Shown: positions 53,566 to 62,287 of the stretch, one piece after another | Position numbering within the stretch: the stretch's first letter is position 1 | Layout of the letters: each line of letters begins with the position of its first letter | NCBI GenBank assembly: GCA_023389255.1 | Contig: JAEWER010000033.1 | Location: 1 to 64,000 of the forward strand | Length of the DNA stretch: 64,000 bases | From: Bacillota bacterium | GTDB lineage: Bacteria; Bacillota; Clostridia; Saccharofermentanales; DTU023 | Reading direction: 5' to 3' | Position numbers and translations under genes: made by a program | The notes under the pieces: model-generated | What the model was told of the DNA's origin: nothing | Database searches by the model: none | What the model saw: only the letters and a program-made list of their open reading frames with translations

Positions 53566-55542
53566 CTATTGCGCATCTTTTTGTTTTCTTCGCTCAGCTA
53601 AGGCTACCAGCAATACTGATATATCGGCTGGCGACACGCCAGAAATACGACTAGCTTGACCCAGTGATAGGGGTCTTAGTTCTTCTAGCTTCTGTCTTGC
53701 TTCCAGACGTAATCCCTGCAAATTAGCGTAGTCAAAATCTTCTGGTAACAACCGTTTCTCCAGTTCACGGAATTTTTCGATACGCTCCATCTCCAACTTA
53801 ATGTAACCATCGTACTTAATTCGCACCTCCACACCCCAGCACACACTGGTGTGCAGTTTAGGGAACTTTAAGTTTAGCTCTTCGATTTCAGCTAACTTGA
53901 CTAGGTCAGCATAATGAATTTCTGGACGTTTAAGTAATTCTGCTAAGCTGATTCCTCCCTGTTGAATTGCACTATCACGTTCACGCAAAAATTCTTGCAC
54001 ATAATCATTGCTAAAGAGAATGCGCACCTCTCCTAAACGTTCAATCTCTTGTGCTATTTGCTCCTGTTTTATCTGGAATTGTTGATAACGATCTTCTGAG
54101 ATCAAACCGATTTCGTAACCAATAGGTGTTAAGCGTTCATCAGCATTATCTTGTCTTAAAAGTAGACGATACTCGGCTCTTGACGTCATCATGCGATAAG
54201 GTTCATTGGTACCCTTTGTCACTAAATCATCTATCAATACACCAATGTATCCTTGTGAGCGATCAATAATGACGGGGGGCTTCTGCTTGATTTTTTGTAC
54301 AGCATTAATGCCTGCAACTAAACCTTGAGCAGCTGCCTCCTCATACCCTGAGGAGCCGTTAATCTGACCAGCACAATATAATCCTCTGATTTTTCTACAC
54401 TCCAAAGTTGGCTCTAATTCAGTGGGATCAATCAAATCGTACTGAATAGCATATCCCCAACGAATAATCTCTGCCTGCTCTAATCCTTTGATCGTCTTGA
54501 GCATATCTTGCTGCAAATCTGCAGGCATCGAAGTGGATAAACCAGAAGCATAAATTTCTTCGCTATTCAAACCGGTGGGCTCTAAAAAGACGTGATGTCG
54601 GAGATGATCGGGGAACTTAACAAACTTATCTTCAATTGAAGGACAGTACCGAGGACCAACCCCTTTAATCTTGCCACTATAAAGTGGAGAACGATCTATA
54701 TTCTCCAAGAATAATTGCATGGTGTCTTCACTCGTCCAGGTCAAATGGCAAGGCAATTCCGCTTTGGGTCGCCACGTTGGATCGAGTTCATTAGCATAGG
54801 AAAAGGGCTTTGATTCTGGGTCGTTTTCTTGCACTTCGCATTGTGTGTAATCAATAGTACTAGAGCGGAAACGGGGTGGCGTGCCCGTCTTAAAGCGTTT
54901 CAAACGCAAGTTGCACGCACTCAGAGTAGAACTCAGTTCCGTTGCATAAGCTAAACCATCTGGTCCTGAAGCATAGCAGGCATCACCAATAATGATTTCG
55001 CTATTCAAATAAGTTCCTGTCGCCAAAATTACTGCCTTGGCTGGGTAGACAGCAAAAGTTTTAGTTACCACACCACAAACTCGTGTTGTTTCTTTCTCTG
55101 AAGCATCATCTTCTATAACTAGGTCTACTACCTCTGCCTGACGCAAACTGAGATTGGGTTGGTGCTCAAGATATTCTTTAACTTCCAAGCGATAGGCTAG
55201 TCGATCTATTTGCGCTCTCGGCGAAAGGACTGCAGGTCCCTTGGAAGCATTCAACATGCGAAATTGTATGCTCTGGCGATCAGCCAAAATTCCCATAACT
55301 CCACCTAAAGCATCAACTTCCCGCACTAATTGCCCCTTGGCTGTGCCACCGATATTAGGATTACAAGGCATGTTGGCTACACTGTCCATCGTCAGCGTAA
55401 AAAGCATAGTTTTTAAGCCTAGCTTCGCACTGGCTACGGCTGCCTCGACGCCTGCATGACCAGCACCAACTACAATAACCTCGTAACTTTCGCCCAACCA
55501 ATAGGGTGCTTGTAATTGCTGTAATTGGCTCTTCTTCATCAT
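53566..55542 (-). CDS. mnmG: tRNA uridine-5-carboxymethylaminomethyl modification enzyme MnmG
   Basis: 658 residues. It is the FAD-binding partner of MnmE that makes cmnm5U at tRNA wobble U34. FAD motif VIVVGAGHAGVEAA; MPCNPNIGGTAKGQLVREVDALGG; RFKTGTPPR; YCPSIEDKFVKFP; the GLYCAGQINGSSGYEEAAAQGLVAGIN signature; TSRAEYRLLLRQDNAD. The C-terminal helical domain ends with SRISGVSPADISVLL. Start overlaps the mnmE stop by 4 bases. It is the last gene of the conserved block; rsmG, usually next, is absent. Confidence 0.97.
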   Translation of the reverse strand: MMKKSQLQQLQAPYWLGESYEVIVVGAGHAGVEAAVASAKLGLKTMLFTLTMDSVANMPCNPNIGGTAKGQLVREVDALGGVMGILADRQSIQFRMLNASKGPAVLSPRAQIDRLAYRLEVKEYLEHQPNLSLRQAEVVDLVIEDDASEKETTRVCGVVTKTFAVYPAKAVILATGTYLNSEIIIGDACYASGPDGLAYATELSSTLSACNLRLKRFKTGTPPRFRSSTIDYTQCEVQENDPESKPFSYANELDPTWRPKAELPCHLTWTSEDTMQLFLENIDRSPLYSGKIKGVGPRYCPSIEDKFVKFPDHLRHHVFLEPTGLNSEEIYASGLSTSMPADLQQDMLKTIKGLEQAEIIRWGYAIQYDLIDPTELEPTLECRKIRGLYCAGQINGSSGYEEAAAQGLVAGINAVQKIKQKPPVIIDRSQGYIGVLIDDLVTKGTNEPYRMMTSRAEYRLLLRQDNADERLTPIGYEIGLISEDRYQQFQIKQEQIAQEIERLGEVRILFSNDYVQEFLRERDSAIQQGGISLAELLKRPEIHYADLVKLAEIEELNLKFPKLHTSVCWGVEVRIKYDGYIKLEMERIEKFRELEKRLLPEDFDYANLQGLRLEARQKLEELRPLSLGQASRISGVSPADISVLLVALAERRKQKDAQ

Positions 55543-56957
55543 TTACCTACACAAAATCTTGCAAAAATGTTTTCTACTAAAGTGTCGCTTACAGCTTCTC
55601 CTGTAATTTCTGCTAGGCTTTCAATCGATGCCCTAACGGCGGTTGCCACTAAATCTAACGGCAAAAATTCTAAGCCTGTTAGCGCTTCTTTTAAGGCATT
55701 TTCCACTTTTTGGAAGCACTGATAGTGGCGCACATTGGTAAGAATTGTACCGTCACTTTCTGCTGTTTGCGCTTCATAATACGTCAATATTTTTTGTTTG
55801 AGTTCTGCTAGAGCCACTCGATCATTCGCCGCAAGAGCTAAGATTTCAGTTCTAACATCTGCTAAAACTAAACCTAATTGCTCTTGTACGCATTGCTGGC
55901 GCAAAGCTAATTGCTCTTCAGTCAGTAAGTCACTTTTGCTCATAACAATAAGCAAGCCCTGTCTATCCAGATAAGGTCTGATTGTTGCTAATTGTTTCTC
56001 TAACTCTAGCTCTTTATCTGCTGGTAATAACCAACAAATATAATCTGCTCTTTTTAGCGTATCTAAACTTCGCTTGACGCCTGCTTGTTCTACTACATCG
56101 TCTGTTTCGCGAATGCCTGCAGTGTCGATCAGCTTAACTATGAGACCAGCTACATTGATGCGAGCCTCTAAGGTATCTCTGGTAGTGCCTGGAATATTGG
56201 TAACAATTGCCCGATCTTGTTCACTCAAAGCATTGAGCAAAGTAGATTTACCAGCATTGGGCTCACCTACCAAAGCTACTGTTAGACCCTCAGCTAGCAT
56301 CGTGCCTTGTCTGTGACTTTGCATCAGATGACCTACTTTATCTCTAACTCGTTTAAGTTCAGCCATCAACATCGCCTTAGCTTCTGGTGTATCCTCATGT
56401 TCGGGAAACTCTAAAATCAATTCGATGCGACCCAAAACTTCATACAAACTAGAAGATAGGGATTCAACTTGCTTCGTTAAAGCTCCTTGAAGTTGTTTTA
56501 AGGCATTATCGCCTTGAAGCTCAGCCTCTGCATTGATTAAGTCAATCACGGCTTCGGTTCTTGCCAAATCCATTTTGCCAGCCAAAAAAGCACGCTTGGA
56601 AAATTCTCCTGGACCAGCTAGCTCTGCGCCTGCATCTACTAAACTTTGTAGAATTGCTGTTTTCGTATAGGTGCTACCGTGACAAGAAACTTCGTACAAA
56701 TCTTCACCTGTATACGAACGGGGAGCTTTAAAACAAGCTAGCACAACCTCGTCTATCAACTTACCATCAGTTGATGCACTGTACCATTTGCCATAAGACA
56801 AGGTATATCCTGCCATTTGTGATGGCTTAACAAAGGCTTTACCTGGGCGGAAAAGTTTATCACAGATCTGTCCTGCATTTGGTCCTGAAATGCGCAACAC
56901 CGCCAGAGCACTAACTCCTGGCGGTGTTGAAATAGCTACAATTGTTGCTTGTGCCAT
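55539..56957 (-). CDS. mnmE: tRNA modification GTPase MnmE
   Basis: 472 residues. The N-terminal tetrahydrofolate-binding domain is followed by a helical domain holding a G domain with GEPNAGKSTLLNAL, the switch and DTAGIRETDD, and MSKSD, where most relatives have NKxD. The C-terminus is FARFCVGK, with the essential Cys. With MnmG it modifies wobble uridines of tRNA. Starts 17 bases after jag ends. Confidence 0.97.
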   Translation of the reverse strand: MAQATIVAISTPPGVSALAVLRISGPNAGQICDKLFRPGKAFVKPSQMAGYTLSYGKWYSASTDGKLIDEVVLACFKAPRSYTGEDLYEVSCHGSTYTKTAILQSLVDAGAELAGPGEFSKRAFLAGKMDLARTEAVIDLINAEAELQGDNALKQLQGALTKQVESLSSSLYEVLGRIELILEFPEHEDTPEAKAMLMAELKRVRDKVGHLMQSHRQGTMLAEGLTVALVGEPNAGKSTLLNALSEQDRAIVTNIPGTTRDTLEARINVAGLIVKLIDTAGIRETDDVVEQAGVKRSLDTLKRADYICWLLPADKELELEKQLATIRPYLDRQGLLIVMSKSDLLTEEQLALRQQCVQEQLGLVLADVRTEILALAANDRVALAELKQKILTYYEAQTAESDGTILTNVRHYQCFQKVENALKEALTGLEFLPLDLVATAVRASIESLAEITGEAVSDTLVENIFARFCVGK

Positions 56958-56973
56958 TTAAGCCTCCAACGAG

Positions 56974-57888
56974 CTAGTCTCTATGCTCATTGTCGTTGTA
57001 TCTTCTGTTGTTGCGGTTATTGCCTCGGCGATAGCCACGATGTTTTCTGAAGCCATAACCAGGATAGATCACTATGTGGCGGTAAGGTTCTTCACCCTCA
57101 CTCACAGTTTTCAACTTGCGGAATGATTGTAAAGCTATATGCACTTGGCGACGTTCACTGGAATTCATTGCTGGTAGCGCCACACTATAACCTGTATGCA
57201 TTACATGCTTAGCTTCTCTGATCGCATGATCAACCACATGTTGCAAGCGACGTTCTCTGTAGCCACCTACATCGATCAAGACACGCAGATGAGCTTCTTC
57301 TCTGTCATTGATGACTAAGTTGGTTAAGTATTGAATAGCATCTAAAGTTTCACCGTGTCTACCGATGACAACACCGATATCTTCGCCGTCAATATCTAGG
57401 CAAAGCGTACCCTCTTCGTTGATATAAGAAGCCATCGTGCCGTGCACTCCTAAACCACGCAAAATTGTTTTGACGTATTCAACAGCTTTCGCTTCTTTTT
57501 CTTTGATCTCAGCCTCTGACAATTCACGTCTGACACTGGGTTCATTGCCTACCATTACGAGATCATCATCTTCGCTGCTTAGCTCAGTTTGGGAATAATT
57601 TTCTTCTTCATCATCTTCATAACCTAAACCGATAGGGCAAGCATCATCGCTTAAAGCGCTATGAACCAGTTCCTCTGCGAGATCTTCTGCTTCCTGCTCT
57701 CTGCTAGGCTTTGCCGTATGTTTAAGGCTAACTTCGATTTTGGCGGGACGTCTGCCAAAACCTAACAGACCGGAACCACCTTCATCTAGAACTTCAATTA
57801 ACATATCGTTACGGCTAGCATGTAGCTCGTTTTCTGCTTCTTTGATGGCGTCTTCAACCTTGGCGCCTGTGAATTGATAAGTATCCAT
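56974..57888 (-). CDS. jag: Jag/KhpB/EloR RNA-binding protein
   Basis: 304 residues. Jag-N domain (about 1-52; YQFTGAKVEDAIKEAENEL and GLLGFGRRPAKIEV), an acidic linker (Glu/Asp/Ser-rich, about 60-130), a KH domain with IGVVIGRHGETLDAIQYL, and an R3H domain (VALPAMNSSERRQVHIALQSFRKLKTVSEGEEPYRHIVIYP). The tail is basic, with RKHRGYRRGNNRNNRR. Jag/KhpB acts in cell elongation control and RNA binding with KhpA. It sits between yidC and mnmE, as in many Firmicutes. Confidence 0.95.
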   Translation of the reverse strand: MDTYQFTGAKVEDAIKEAENELHASRNDMLIEVLDEGGSGLLGFGRRPAKIEVSLKHTAKPSREQEAEDLAEELVHSALSDDACPIGLGYEDDEEENYSQTELSSEDDDLVMVGNEPSVRRELSEAEIKEKEAKAVEYVKTILRGLGVHGTMASYINEEGTLCLDIDGEDIGVVIGRHGETLDAIQYLTNLVINDREEAHLRVLIDVGGYRERRLQHVVDHAIREAKHVMHTGYSVALPAMNSSERRQVHIALQSFRKLKTVSEGEEPYRHIVIYPGYGFRKHRGYRRGNNRNNRRYNDNEHRD

Positions 57889-57898
57889 CTAAACCTCT

Positions 57899-58915
57899 TT
57901 ATGCACGTCTACGCTTGACTAATTTGGCAGCTTTTTGCTCTGCCATGAATTTACGGAAAGGTTGAGTATAAAAGCGATAAATAATAATAGCTTGTACAAT
58001 ACCAACCACATTGCTGACAACATAGTAGAGACCTAAGGCTGAAGGCACTACGAACATGGTCCACAGCATGAAGATGGGCATCATCCAAGTCATGGTTTTC
58101 ATCATAGAAGCACCTTGATCTTTAGGCGTTTGCCCTGCTTTAGCTGGGTTATTGCTTTCACGCTCTTTTTCTTCTTTACTGATCTGATTGGACATCATGC
58201 TACGATTGCTGATTCGCATTTGGAATACTAGCGTCAGCATGCAGATAACGGGCAAAATCAACAAGCTAAGATAGTAGATTGAATTATCGCCAAACAAATT
58301 GCTCGGATGCCAGGATGGCGTTGCACCTAAATCAATACCCACGAAGTTAAGATCCAGCATCTGATCCACTCGCATCCAGCCTTGTTGTACCGCATGGCTC
58401 AAAGCTTGAGCATTATTGCGCAAGATGTTTAGCAGATTGATGTCTGAGGTATTAACGATGTAGCTTGCGCCCTTAGCATCTAAGATATTTATGCTTTGTA
58501 GATATTCTGTGATTTTGGCAATATTTTCACCACTCACACCAGCGATATACTGTAGCGGATTACGGGCAATGGTGAACATCGGGAAAATTAAGATCAAAGG
58601 AATTAGCGATGTCAAACAACCAGTACCCATCGAGATACCGTTCGTTTTGTACAATTCTTGCACCAACTGATTCTGTGTCTGCATATCAGGATGGCGACGC
58701 TTTATTTCGTTGACCTCGTCAGTGAAAGCTTGCTGTTTGAGCATGCTCTTCTGCGATTTAATAAATAAGGGAATTAAAATTGCCTTGGTGATGATACCGA
58801 AAATAATTAAGGTGATACCATAATTAGCTACCAAGGAATAGATCAGGCTGATCAGCTTACCAAACAAGATGTTCAGTGGCTCTAAAATGCTCAGCATCAA
58901 TGGCAGTTGAGTCAT
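57899..58915 (-). CDS. yidC: YidC/Oxa1-family membrane protein insertase
   Basis: 338 residues with five membrane helices. The insertase core (YGITLIIFGIITKAILIPLFIKSQKSMLKQQ, then KRRHPDMQTQNQLVQELYKTNGISMGTGCL) precedes a long extracellular loop (about 145-195) and helices ending in MTWMMPIFMLWTMFVVPSALGLYYVVSNVVG. The conserved positive charge in the hydrophilic groove of helix 1 is Lys here (IITKAILIP) where Bacillus SpoIIIJ has Arg. No lipobox Cys is seen at the N-terminus. Its tail is basic, for ribosome contact. Confidence 0.95.
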   Translation of the reverse strand: MTQLPLMLSILEPLNILFGKLISLIYSLVANYGITLIIFGIITKAILIPLFIKSQKSMLKQQAFTDEVNEIKRRHPDMQTQNQLVQELYKTNGISMGTGCLTSLIPLILIFPMFTIARNPLQYIAGVSGENIAKITEYLQSINILDAKGASYIVNTSDINLLNILRNNAQALSHAVQQGWMRVDQMLDLNFVGIDLGATPSWHPSNLFGDNSIYYLSLLILPVICMLTLVFQMRISNRSMMSNQISKEEKERESNNPAKAGQTPKDQGASMMKTMTWMMPIFMLWTMFVVPSALGLYYVVSNVVGIVQAIIIYRFYTQPFRKFMAEQKAAKLVKRRRA

Positions 58916-58935
58916 AGTCCTCCCGCACCTCTCTA

Positions 58936-59205
58936 CTAATGATCCAAATTACATACACATTTTTCATCTGCTTCAGGGACAGCTGGATCATATCCGCCCT
59001 TAGACCAAGGATTACAACGTAAAATACGCCACGTTGTTTTTAATCCACCAATGAAAAATCCGTAATGTTTTATCGCATCAATGCCGTATTGTGAGCAAGT
59101 AGGATAATAACGACACCGTGCGCCGAGGCGCGGAGAGATTTCGGTTTGATAACGACGGATAAGTTTAATTGCCAGTTTCGCAATTGGTGAAACTTTTTTC
59201 CGCAT
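58936..59205 (-). CDS. yidD: YidD membrane protein insertion efficiency factor
   Basis: 89 residues. The YidD signature is LIRRYQTEISPRLGARCRYYPTCSQYGIDAIKHYG and RCNPWSKGGYDP. It is a small amphipathic membrane-associated protein that assists YidC. The start lies inside the end of rnpA (41-base overlap), with AAGGA about 11 bases upstream; an ATG four codons earlier is the alternative. Conserved gene order supports it. Confidence 0.93.
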   Translation of the reverse strand: MRKKVSPIAKLAIKLIRRYQTEISPRLGARCRYYPTCSQYGIDAIKHYGFFIGGLKTTWRILRCNPWSKGGYDPAVPEADEKCVCNLDH

Positions 59206-59563
59206 CGCTATTAGCATCCTTAAGGTTAATTCGCACTATGCCAGACTTCTGTAGTATCTTTTGCCACTCCTGGAACAGTTGTTGATATGTACACTCTTCT
59301 GGAGTAACTCTACCGAGCAAGATTAGATCGTAACCAGGTGTAATAAGATGTTCACTATGTCTGTATAGCTCACGCAACCAGCGTTTGACACGATTTCTTC
59401 TGACACTGCCCTTCAGCTTTTTCGCTACTGCCACACCTCTATACAAGCGTTGATCCCGCCTAGTAAAGCAATAAAGTGTTAGATGTTTGCTACTATAGCG
59501 CTCACCCTTGCGATAAGTGCGACCGAATTGATACTTACTTTTTAAAGGCAATGTTTGCTTCAC
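59165..59563 (-). CDS. rnpA: Ribonuclease P protein component
   Basis: 132 residues. The start is a GTG (59563) giving KQTLPLKSKYQFGRTYRKG, the typical beginning; in-frame sequence upstream (to 59596) extends it by 11 residues into the leader. The RNP motif is KKLKGSVRRNRVKRWLRELYR, which binds P RNA. It is the protein subunit of RNase P, which matures tRNA 5' ends. A possible attenuator separates it from rpmH. Confidence 0.92.
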   Translation of the reverse strand: MKQTLPLKSKYQFGRTYRKGERYSSKHLTLYCFTRRDQRLYRGVAVAKKLKGSVRRNRVKRWLRELYRHSEHLITPGYDLILLGRVTPEECTYQQLFQEWQKILQKSGIVRINLKDANSDAEKSFTNCETGN

Positions 59564-59588
59564 GTTCTCTTTAAGGTCAGCAATAAGA

Positions 59589-59608
59589 AAGACCACATGT
59601 GCGGTCTT
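59589..59608 (-). terminator. Attenuator-like hairpin between rpmH and rnpA
   Basis: AAGACC/GGTCTT arms surround 8 bases that themselves contain CACATG symmetry. On the minus strand the hairpin is followed by TTCTTATT. It lies 2 bases after the rpmH stop and could reduce read-through, giving more L34 than RnpA. Confidence 0.6.
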
Positions 59609-59609
59609 C

Positions 59610-59744
59610 TTAGGCTGATAACTTCTTTCTGCCTTTCAGACGACGACGCTTTAATACTAAACGGCCGCTGGCAGTGCTCATGCGCTTACGGAAACCATGC
59701 TCACGCTTACGCTGGCGAACTTTAGGTTGATAAGTTCTTTTCAT
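59610..59744 (-). CDS. rpmH: 50S ribosomal protein L34
   Basis: 44 residues: starts [20 protein letters not shown] and ends [11 protein letters not shown]. It is the classical L34, highly basic, part of the large ribosomal subunit. GAGGGGGTG precedes the ATG. A strong promoter lies 40-70 bases upstream. dnaA, which usually flanks rpmH, is not here. Confidence 0.98.
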   Translation of the reverse strand: MKRTYQPKVRQRKREHGFRKRMSTASGRLVLKRRRLKGRKKLSA

Positions 59745-59785
59745 ATTTTCACCCCCTCTGGAGATTTCTTTCGTCAATCTTTGCA

Positions 59786-59815
59786 ATTATAACTTTTGCA
59801 ATGAATTTTCGTCAA
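59786..59815 (-). promoter_or_regulatory. Strong sigma-A type promoter of rpmH operon
   Basis: -35 TTGACG (59810-59815), an 18-base spacer and perfect -10 TATAAT (59786-59791), 42 bases before the rpmH start codon. Confidence 0.85.
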
Positions 59816-59836
59816 ACCTCTTGCACTAATTGTGCA

Positions 59837-60205
59837 TTAAACTTCAAACTCCCAATCCACGCTAACATTACTCAAACGTTCTATTTCTCGTACAATTTCA
59901 CGTTCCAACATGATGTTTCGCTGGTGTAGATTGGCATTCTTGCGCTTGTTATCAGCATTTTTAGATCTGCGATTTTCTATCTTGTCACTGTTTTTGTTAG
60001 TGATAGATAAAGAGGTTTGGTTCACTAGCTCTTTTTCTTTGCGCTCTACACGCTCCACTCTCTCGCTACGATCGTTTTTAGACTTACCCTTTACCACCTC
60101 TACTTCAGTAGATGGCTTAAAAGTCTTCTTCTTCGTTTTGTAGTAGGGGCGACGTCCCTTAGGGTGAGGACGTCGCTTTTGTTCACTATTTTGCAGATCT
60201 GCCAT
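59837..60205 (-). CDS. Small basic hydrophilic protein, unknown
   Basis: 122 residues, rich in Lys, Arg, Asn and Glu, with no hydrophobic segment. The N-terminus carries KRRPHPKGRRPYYKTKKKTF. The middle is charged repeats (SERVERVERKEKEL), and the C-terminal third forms a probable helix ending ERLSNVSVDWEFEV. It follows the LCP gene by 2 bases and is likely co-transcribed with it. It might bind nucleic acid or an acidic partner, but I cannot assign a family. It is not a shadow of another gene: strand, spacing and an upstream ribosome site (AGGAG in the end of the LCP gene) support it. Confidence 0.7.
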   Translation of the reverse strand: MADLQNSEQKRRPHPKGRRPYYKTKKKTFKPSTEVEVVKGKSKNDRSERVERVERKEKELVNQTSLSITNKNSDKIENRRSKNADNKRKNANLHQRNIMLEREIVREIERLSNVSVDWEFEV

Positions 60206-60207
60206 GA

Positions 60208-62160
60208 TTACTCTCCTAGCACTGCCTTAATTTTTGCTTTTGCTTCGTTAACACTATTTTGATCAGCTTCAAACATGTACAACTCATAACCAGGCATAGC
60301 AGCTGAAGGGAATCTACCGATGCTACCTTCACCTGTAATGCTGTTACTCTCAATATCCCAATCACCACCGTTGCTGATCTGTTTATTAACTAGTTTCATC
60401 ATATCGTCTACGGGCATATTGGTTTCCATGTTGTTATCCACAACGGAAAGAACAGTGGGGAAATTAGTCAAAATAGCCGGGCTAGTCAGCTTACGGATGA
60501 TACCTGTCAGCACACGCTGTTGGTTTTTACCACGATCGCTATCACCGTCTTGTAGGTTGTAGCGCTCACGCGAGAATACTAAAGCCTCTTCGCCATTCAG
60601 CGTTATCTCACCAGCAGGGAAGCTATAACCTAAATGGCTAGAGAATTCTCTGGGGTTATCAACCGTAACACCACCTAATGCGTCAACTAGTTCCAAAACA
60701 GAAGTAAAGTTTACTCTGCCGTAGTAGTTGATTGGCACATCTAGAAAATTTTCTAACGTCTGCACCGAAGAATTGACACCGTAAATACCGGCATGTGTCA
60801 GCTTATCTCCCTCATTATTGCCACCGCCAGCAATGGGCAAGTATGTATCACGAGGCACATTTGTAATTAAGATCTTGTGAGTCTTAGGATTGACTGCCAA
60901 TACTAAGTTAACGTCACTGCGTGATACTGTTTCAATATCACCATAGGTATCAATACCACTCACATAGAACACGAAAGGTTCATTGGCTGTGTCTACATTC
61001 TTGGCAACGTGAGTGGTGTGTTCTTCTTCATTCTTATAGCTGTAGAGCACACGTGTTTCTTTTTCAAACTTAGGATGCTCATCGATGATGTTGGGCTTGT
61101 AGCTGGACTTGAACACAATCACATCCGCTTGATGGTTGTATAGCTTATTAACTCCTTCCACATAGGTGCCCGAATCGACAATATTTAAGTCTACACCCTC
61201 TTCTTTCTTAATATTTTGCAAGAGATCTTCAATGTTCTTTTGATCTTGTTGCTGAGGTGCATAGACATCGTGTCCTACCACATCTTGCAAGCTTTGATAT
61301 ACAGAATCTTTAAGCACTAGTACTTGCATTTCAGTAGTAATCGTTTTATCACTTGTGATGTTAAACAACGTACCTAAAACACCATTGAGAATATAAGTAA
61401 CAAAACAGAGCACGATTAGTCCTAGTGTACCTATCGTTAAACCTGTGCGACGCACTGGTGTCGAATAACGCGCATAGCAAGCACAACCCAAAGTAACTAA
61501 AGTAATAAAGGCACAAACACCAATAACCACCATGCGATAAGTGGTAGGTAATACGTTATAACGCATCATCAAATAAGTGCTATAGGCTGTACCAACCACT
61601 AACAAGGCGGTGATGATGTACAAAATAATGGTTGTAAACCTACCCTTGCGCACTTCACGCATAGCCTCTAACTCATAATCGGCAAATTCATCGTCATAAA
61701 CGTAATCAGGTCTTGCTGTTTTACGCACTGGCTCAGCGTAGGGATCATATTGATTATATTGATTTGAACGTCTAGGTGACGTAGCTCCAACCCTAGCTCT
61801 TTTTCTCGGGGCATAGGGATCTGAACTGTATAGATCCCGCTCTCTCTCTGATAAATAGCGTTCTCTTGGCGGACGTCTTCTTGGTGCTTGTCCTCTCTGG
61901 CGTTCAGCATAAGGATCTCTAGCATATTCAGTGCTATGAGCATAGTTTTCACGACGGTCGCGATTATTACTGCGCACTGCTCTCTCTGCTAGAGCAATAG
62001 ATTCATTTTCCAAATGTTCATTTCTTCTCGGTGCACGTCTTGGCCTCAACGGCATTTGCTCATACTCGTTGTGCACGATATTTTGGGGACGTTGTGACAC
62101 CGGCCTTGGGCGTCTTCCCGTATTCTTTTGTTTATTTCTATTTCTCTCATCGAAATTCAT
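60208..62160 (-). CDS. LytR-CpsA-Psr (LCP) family wall polymer ligase
   Basis: 650 residues. A long Arg/Pro/Tyr-rich cytoplasmic N-terminus (about 175 residues) precedes three membrane helices (about 180-270) and an extracellular accessory domain. The LCP domain then shows VNLAVNPKTHKILITNVPRDTYLPI, DKLTHAGIYGVNSSVQTLENFLDVPINYYGRVNF, LVDALGGVTVD and LNGEEALVFSRERYNLQDGDSDRGKNQQ. LCP enzymes transfer teichoic acids or capsule from lipid carriers to peptidoglycan. The cytoplasmic tail is unusually long. GGAGG precedes the ATG, and the small basic gene follows. Confidence 0.93.
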   Translation of the reverse strand: MNFDERNRNKQKNTGRRPRPVSQRPQNIVHNEYEQMPLRPRRAPRRNEHLENESIALAERAVRSNNRDRRENYAHSTEYARDPYAERQRGQAPRRRPPRERYLSERERDLYSSDPYAPRKRARVGATSPRRSNQYNQYDPYAEPVRKTARPDYVYDDEFADYELEAMREVRKGRFTTIILYIITALLVVGTAYSTYLMMRYNVLPTTYRMVVIGVCAFITLVTLGCACYARYSTPVRRTGLTIGTLGLIVLCFVTYILNGVLGTLFNITSDKTITTEMQVLVLKDSVYQSLQDVVGHDVYAPQQQDQKNIEDLLQNIKKEEGVDLNIVDSGTYVEGVNKLYNHQADVIVFKSSYKPNIIDEHPKFEKETRVLYSYKNEEEHTTHVAKNVDTANEPFVFYVSGIDTYGDIETVSRSDVNLVLAVNPKTHKILITNVPRDTYLPIAGGGNNEGDKLTHAGIYGVNSSVQTLENFLDVPINYYGRVNFTSVLELVDALGGVTVDNPREFSSHLGYSFPAGEITLNGEEALVFSRERYNLQDGDSDRGKNQQRVLTGIIRKLTSPAILTNFPTVLSVVDNNMETNMPVDDMMKLVNKQISNGGDWDIESNSITGEGSIGRFPSAAMPGYELYMFEADQNSVNEAKAKIKAVLGE

Positions 62161-62230
62161 TAAATCAGTCCTCCGATGGCTTATTGTATCTTGCTAAACT
62201 AAAAGTATCTATCTAGATATATTAACAAAG

Positions 62231-62252
62231 AAGCCCCTCTAATGAGGGGCTT
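62231..62252 (-). terminator. Terminator of the LPKTG surface protein gene
   Basis: AAGCCCCTC/GAGGGGCTT, a 9-bp stem with a 4-base loop. The minus-strand tail is CTTTGTTAA. Confidence 0.85.
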
Positions 62253-62287
62253 AATCTTTAAGAATCGTTACGTGCTTCCTCTTAAGT

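Noticed and set aside
59745..59836. Replication origin upstream of rpmH
   Set aside because: No DnaA boxes (TTATCCACA-like), no dnaA gene, and the region is filled by the rpmH promoter.
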